Shown: positions 55,101-61,100 of the stretch, piece after piece
How positions within the stretch are numbered: the first letter of the stretch is position 1
How the letters are laid out: every line of letters starts with the position of its first letter
Origin: Galaxea fascicularis
Taxonomy: Eukaryota; Cnidaria; Anthozoa; Scleractinia; Euphylliidae
Direction: 5' to 3'
Assembly (NCBI GenBank): GCA_948470475.1
Contig: OX419347.1
Location: 16,275,175 to 16,339,174, forward strand
DNA length: 64,000 nt
Translations under genes and position numbers: made by a program
Notes under the pieces: generated by a model
Databases searched by the model: none
Told to the model about the DNA's origin: nothing
The model's input: only the letters and a program-made list of their open reading frames with translations

Positions 55101-58100
55101 TGGATAGCGGTCGACAGATTTGTGGCTATTCTCTTTCCCATGAAGATTGGTCTCGTTTCACCTACAATTCGAATTACAGCCATCGTTTCTTCTTGGGTCA
55201 TAGCAATCGTGCTAAAGACCCCTGGGATAATAACCTGGGAGCTTGCTTACCAAGACCGCGAGCTGTTTTGTGCCCCTGTGGACACAGAGTCCGTGTTTCC
55301 TGACCTCCACGCTTTTAATGCGTATTGGATTGTTCAACTGACTTTCAATCTTATATTTCCCTTTATTGTAATAACATTATTGTACGCTGCGATAGCAATT
55401 GCCTTGAAACGACGGAAAAAAGCTTTAGTGCATGTCGGGGCAAACATACAAAGTCACTCTTTAAGGAAGCAAAAGCGCGCTGTACAGATGTGCTTTGTTA
55501 TTACGACAGCTTTCTTCATTTGCGTTGTTCCTCAAACTCTTTTATACTATATATATCACTGGACAAAATCCTGTATCTTTCTTTCAGTATATTCAATAAC
55601 TGCAGACGACTTATTTTACTCATCGGCTGCAGTAAACCCAATTATTTGTCTGGTATTCGTGGAAAGTTATCGCCGCGGGTTGAAAAACCTTCTGTGTTCT
55701 TGTGGGGGTGTACGAAATAATAAGATAACCCTTCATGGAATGTGAAACGAATCATTTTATGCGTACTCTTTTGTGAAGAGGTAAATTCCTCCTTAAGGAT
55801 ATGCCGTAAGCAGTTACCATGGAGTGGAGTTAGTAGTGCCTTTAAACCATTAATCTCTCCTAAATTCAACAAAGTGCGGGTTTAAGAAACAATAGATAAT
55901 CCTGAATGGAATATGAAACGAAAATTTTTGTTGTCCATGCTGATTTGTGAAACGTAAAACTCATTTCTAGGATAAAGACTTGAAAATTGATCTCGATTGA
56001 AGTTAGTAGTTGCCCTGAGAAAAGAAAGTCTTCACCCCGATCATTTATGATTCATATTTGTACGAAAGACAGGTGATAAAATCTCAAAGCGATTGCCAAG
56101 TCGTGCGTGCCACTAGCCGGTATATTTCTTTTAAAATTGAATATTCACAACAATTGAAGGACATTGTCTTCTGTTGGGGCACTAACATTTTCTAAAATAT
56201 AAACAGTGCCCCGTGTGAGGATCGAACTCACGACCTTCAGATATCTAATGTGGATTATGAGACTGACGCGCTGCCTACTGCGCTAACGAGGCCCAGTCAG
56301 CAAGTGGTGGCAACAAAGAGATATCCCTGGTTTTGGAACACTACGATGAAAAGTCACCATCACTGGTAAAAAACAGGTCTCCGTGAAAACTAACCTCATA
56401 AACTTCATTACTGAGTGCTAATAAGATTAGATATAAATAAATTATCACAAGTTGCACGATGATGACATTTTAATCGCTGTCATATCATTATCGCCATCAT
56501 CATCATCATCATCATTATTTCTTGGTCATCTTTTGATATTGCTTGAGTAAGGACTGAAATATCTGTCGACTTGTCCTCGTCTATACTTTCTCCGCATAGA
56601 GTAATTTATGATAATTATGATCGGAGATGTCAGTCTTTAAGACACAGTTCCGCATATGATTTTCATGTATACATACTAATAATTACTGTTATTATTAATA
56701 CATACCAATAAGTATAGGAAATCGCACGACCTCGAGTTCAATTCGGGATTCTCAAAATTGCAGGAGCCTTAGGCGAGTTTGCTCAACAAAACTACCGATT
56801 GTATGAGCCGTCGTGCAACTTGTAAATTATCGTATATTGTGATTAATTAGTCCAACAAATCATTCCATAGCATGGCAACTTGTGTGCCTTTTAGTTTGTG
56901 TCTTTTCGTTCAATTTCACTCGTCAAAACGTTCAACTCTGCAACGTTTGACTCGGTTCCCACGCGCCGTTGTCATGGAAACTTACTAGGTACTCCAACGG
57001 AGTACTATTTGGGATTAACTGTAGTGCTCGACTAATAATAATTGAGAGATATTGTTGAGTACACTATAAAAATAAGAATATTACAAGGAACTTTCTTAGC
57101 CTTGCCTATCAGGCAAGCAAGCCACACAATATATACAAGAAGGTATAAATAAAGCCGCACTGCCTTAAGACAAGACCTATATATATTAAACAGCTGTTAC
57201 CTTTCGATTGCTGTTTTCTTTGAATTCAGCATAGTGTATTCCATCTTGACTGTACGACAAATAATACTGAGTCACCCACTGACGGGCATCTTGTCGTCCT
57301 TGCGTAGCGATCTTCACCACCCGTCTGGGGTGACCAAAGTCCACCTGATACCACTGGAGACGGGTGTTATGTCGCGCACTCCAAGCTCCTGTTCGCGCGC
57401 CAACCCGGCGATGATGAAGTCTGCCATTGTTCGTTCCGTGATTTCGATCCCAGCTAGAAGAAGCACTTAACTGTGTGGCGCGAATACGACCACTTTGCAT
57501 TCCCAAAGGTTTGTTGCATCTTGGTCCTTCAAAACAAAATGCCAAAACAAAATGAGGTCATAAGTCTTTGGAAACGAGAAAAAAATGCGAGAGATGATTA
57601 AACAGGGAAAAAAACTGATTGATCGAGGAGAAAAAGCTAATGATGCATTACAATAAGATAGCTTGATATAGATCAACAAGGCATAACGTCACTATGAATA
57701 ATCGTTTCAAGTTCCTTCTCAGCTTCGAACACACTGCTTAGAGGCGTTCATTTAAATGGTTACAATTGGGGGAATTCTTCGCTGATGACAGAATCACAAA
57801 CAGGGAAGTTAGAACCGTACGCATTTCTATAGACATGGTGTATCATGGTGGGAGTGACAAGTGTAGAAATATTTTGATTAGAGCTTTTATCTCAGCCAAA
57901 GATCTTCTACACTTTTCTGAGCAAATACTGTGGTTTAAGGAAGTATTTTACATACCGACAACACATCCGTAAAATTCTACCCGCATTGAAATCCAGCTGT
58001 ACCACGTGACTGGATGTACCCTGAAATATCGAGCTGTTACGCATTTGGCCAGCTTGTGACGCACGGTGATAAATTGATCGTAATTACCCTGAAATATCTG

Positions 58101-61100
58101 AAGAGAAAGGATGAACGGGGGTTATTCATTTATTCGAACATTAGAGCTTATAAAAACTAGACTGAACAACAAAGTGGCTCTGAAGGGGTTAACCGCGGTC
58201 AAAAATCAATCCATTAATCATTTATTTATCCACATATCGTCTATGTCCTAACACGCTCGTTCAATATGTACATACATCTAAAATAAAAGAATTAAAAATG
58301 CCCAAAACCTAAAAAATAAGAAAAGGCCATTGAAGATAAGGTTTTCACGTTTGAACATTATAATATATTTTATAATTAAGGAACAATTAGGTGAATCTGT
58401 TTTTCCCGGAAGTTAGACAGCGTTGACCAGATTCCACTGAAACATTTTGATCTAAGGGACTTCAAACCTATTTTAGTAAGTTACAAAATGATTTAGAAAA
58501 AACATGGACTCTGAGCTCTCAATGTAAAAAACCTTATCTTGAAGGGACTTTTATTTTTTACGTTTGAGCGCGGCTTAACTGAAAGGCAGGGTTGCAGAAA
58601 CATATTTTCGTAAACGGGATCTTTACCTTAGTTCGTCTGCCTTCCCGGTAAGGAGTAAACTTATATCCGTTTCTACTGAACGATATATAGTAACTTGTAA
58701 CCCACTGAGCGGAGTTCTGTCTTCCCTGAGTTGCCACACGACACACTCGTGTGAGCGCGCCAAAATCCACCTGCAGCCACTGACGCCGGTCTCGCCTCTT
58801 TGCGCACCAGGCTCCTCCCTGCCGACCATAGCGTCGCCTGTTCAGCCGTGCGTTGAACGGTCGGCAGTAGTAGTTGTAAGAGGAGGAAGCGCGCATGAGC
58901 GGATCTGGTACGCGACCATCCTCAAGTCCCAGTGGCATGTCACATCGATCTGAAAATAAGAGCTCTTTCAATCAGTTCTTATAACAACCATCCCAAATGA
59001 AGCTAAATTATCACACTGATGTTATTATTATCGGCTTAATAAACTGCCCCAATTGCTTTTGCACCAACAGTCCAGCGTTACTTTGCCCTGAATGGGCAAC
59101 ACATCGTCACTTTCCTTTCCGCCTCACGAAATTATAGATGTTACTGCTGCTGTTGTCGTTTTTACGTCAGTTGGTCGTCAATAAATAGGAGTATTCTGAT
59201 TGTTTTCCTGAGAGATACACCTCCAAGGATGGACTCCTCACAAATTGATTTCCCTGTACGCTTTGTGATTTCGAAAAAAAAAATTGCAAACGAGAACTGT
59301 TCTGTATCAATAGAGAACAATTTCCCTGTCGGTATCGGAACATCAGAAAAAGTACTTTACTTTCTTCTCTGACACGCGCTACCACCGATATTTCTAACTG
59401 ACTTATCACTAGTACTGTTATCCCTGTCCTCAACATCATCTTCAGTGAATCCCATCAAAATTTGTCCCACTTTATGAGCATCCTCTCACCAGAACATCAT
59501 CCATGATTCACAAAGTACTAAGACATCCAAGCACAGTGAGATAACATTACAACTTACTCCACGGTCCTCCATACAGTTCTAGCCTCACGGAAATATGCGA
59601 TCTCCAGCCACGTGGTATGTATCGTACATATCGCCCGTAGATTGGTGGATCAATCGGGTGGGTTTGGACGGACATGCGATCTCGGTTGCCTTGGAATGTC
59701 TGTAAAACAACTCAAGCGGTTACGAATTTAAATTTAACTCACGAATGCGTGATGAAAATTTACTCAGCAATAAAAGAAAAGAAAAATCCACACAAGCGAC
59801 TCTTTCACGAAGTGTGGGTGGTGTATATGAAACAAATCAATTGCTTAATTATAATCAATCCCCGTTGACTTTTCGCTGATAAGGAATGATTGCGTGCGAT
59901 GACCTTGACGAGTATCACGAAGTAACTGCCACTATTTCTCGTTTCCAACCATCCTGTTGTCTGCCGAAACAAACTGCTCATGCAGCTGATTGTGTTCAGT
60001 TGGGTGTAAAGAAATAACAAAACAATTTCACACGGTTAGCATTTTACCTTCACGTAATTCCACCAGTGTTTCACTTTAGCAAAGTTGATTCCATCCGAAC
60101 TATAATAGAGATAGTACGCCGTTACCCACTGATCAGCGTCGTATCGTCCTTGAGTGGCAATGCCTGTGATCTTCATTGACCTCCCCAAATCCACCTGCAA
60201 CCATTGGTTGTGGTTGTTTTTGCGAGCCGACCAGGCTCCAATCAGACGCCCACGGCGTGGACGGTGGAGTCTTGCTAACCAAGGGGCATGGTTGCCGTCC
60301 CACTGAGATGAGGCTGTGATTGCAGCGTTTTTGATTTTACCGTTTTGGAGTCCGACTGGCTGGTCATAAAATCGTTCTGCAAAAATCAAAACAAGATAAT
60401 TGAAATAATTAAGATAATTGATCATTTTTAATTTTATTGACCAACAGTGAATTACACCATCTTACGTTACACTTAAATACAAAAAACATACCTAGTATAA
60501 CATAATTTACTTACAGGTGCTATCCTGACGATTACCAACAATTACAAAAGTTACTTATAATAACATTTATATAACAATTACTTACAGTACCGGTGCATAC
60601 AATTACGGCAGTTACTTCGTTATCATTAACTATACACGTAGATTTTCGAAATTTGACCACTTTTCAGAAAAAAAGTACCTTTGTTTGACATAACGGCTAT
60701 AACATCTTTCTAGTTCTATCGTCTCCAGCACAAGGGTTGTAAAATTGTGATAACTGACATTTTAATGCTAATTCTTATATCGAAAACTATTTACTTGAGT
60801 AAGGTGTCGACAAAATCAATTTGAGAGAAGATAAACCACGCTACTTCGTCCCTTTATCTTCGTCTGAAAATCGATTTACTTATGAGACCGTATAAGGGTC
60901 GTGTACATGAATATAAGCATATAATCATTTTCATCTGTTCTTACTTTGTTCCGTTAAAATGGAAAACGAGTGTAAGGCTGTCTGTTATTCTCATTCTCAA
61001 AAGTAGTGTCCTATAATAATCTGCAAACACTTCATTCAATGACATGAAAAGCCAGAAAATTTAGGCTGTGTTCTTCCACATTTCTCAGTTGTCAACTCAC

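Noticed and set aside
55642..55872. Independent minus-strand gene
   Set aside because: Overlaps the GPCR TM7 and tail antisense; no domain or splice evidence.
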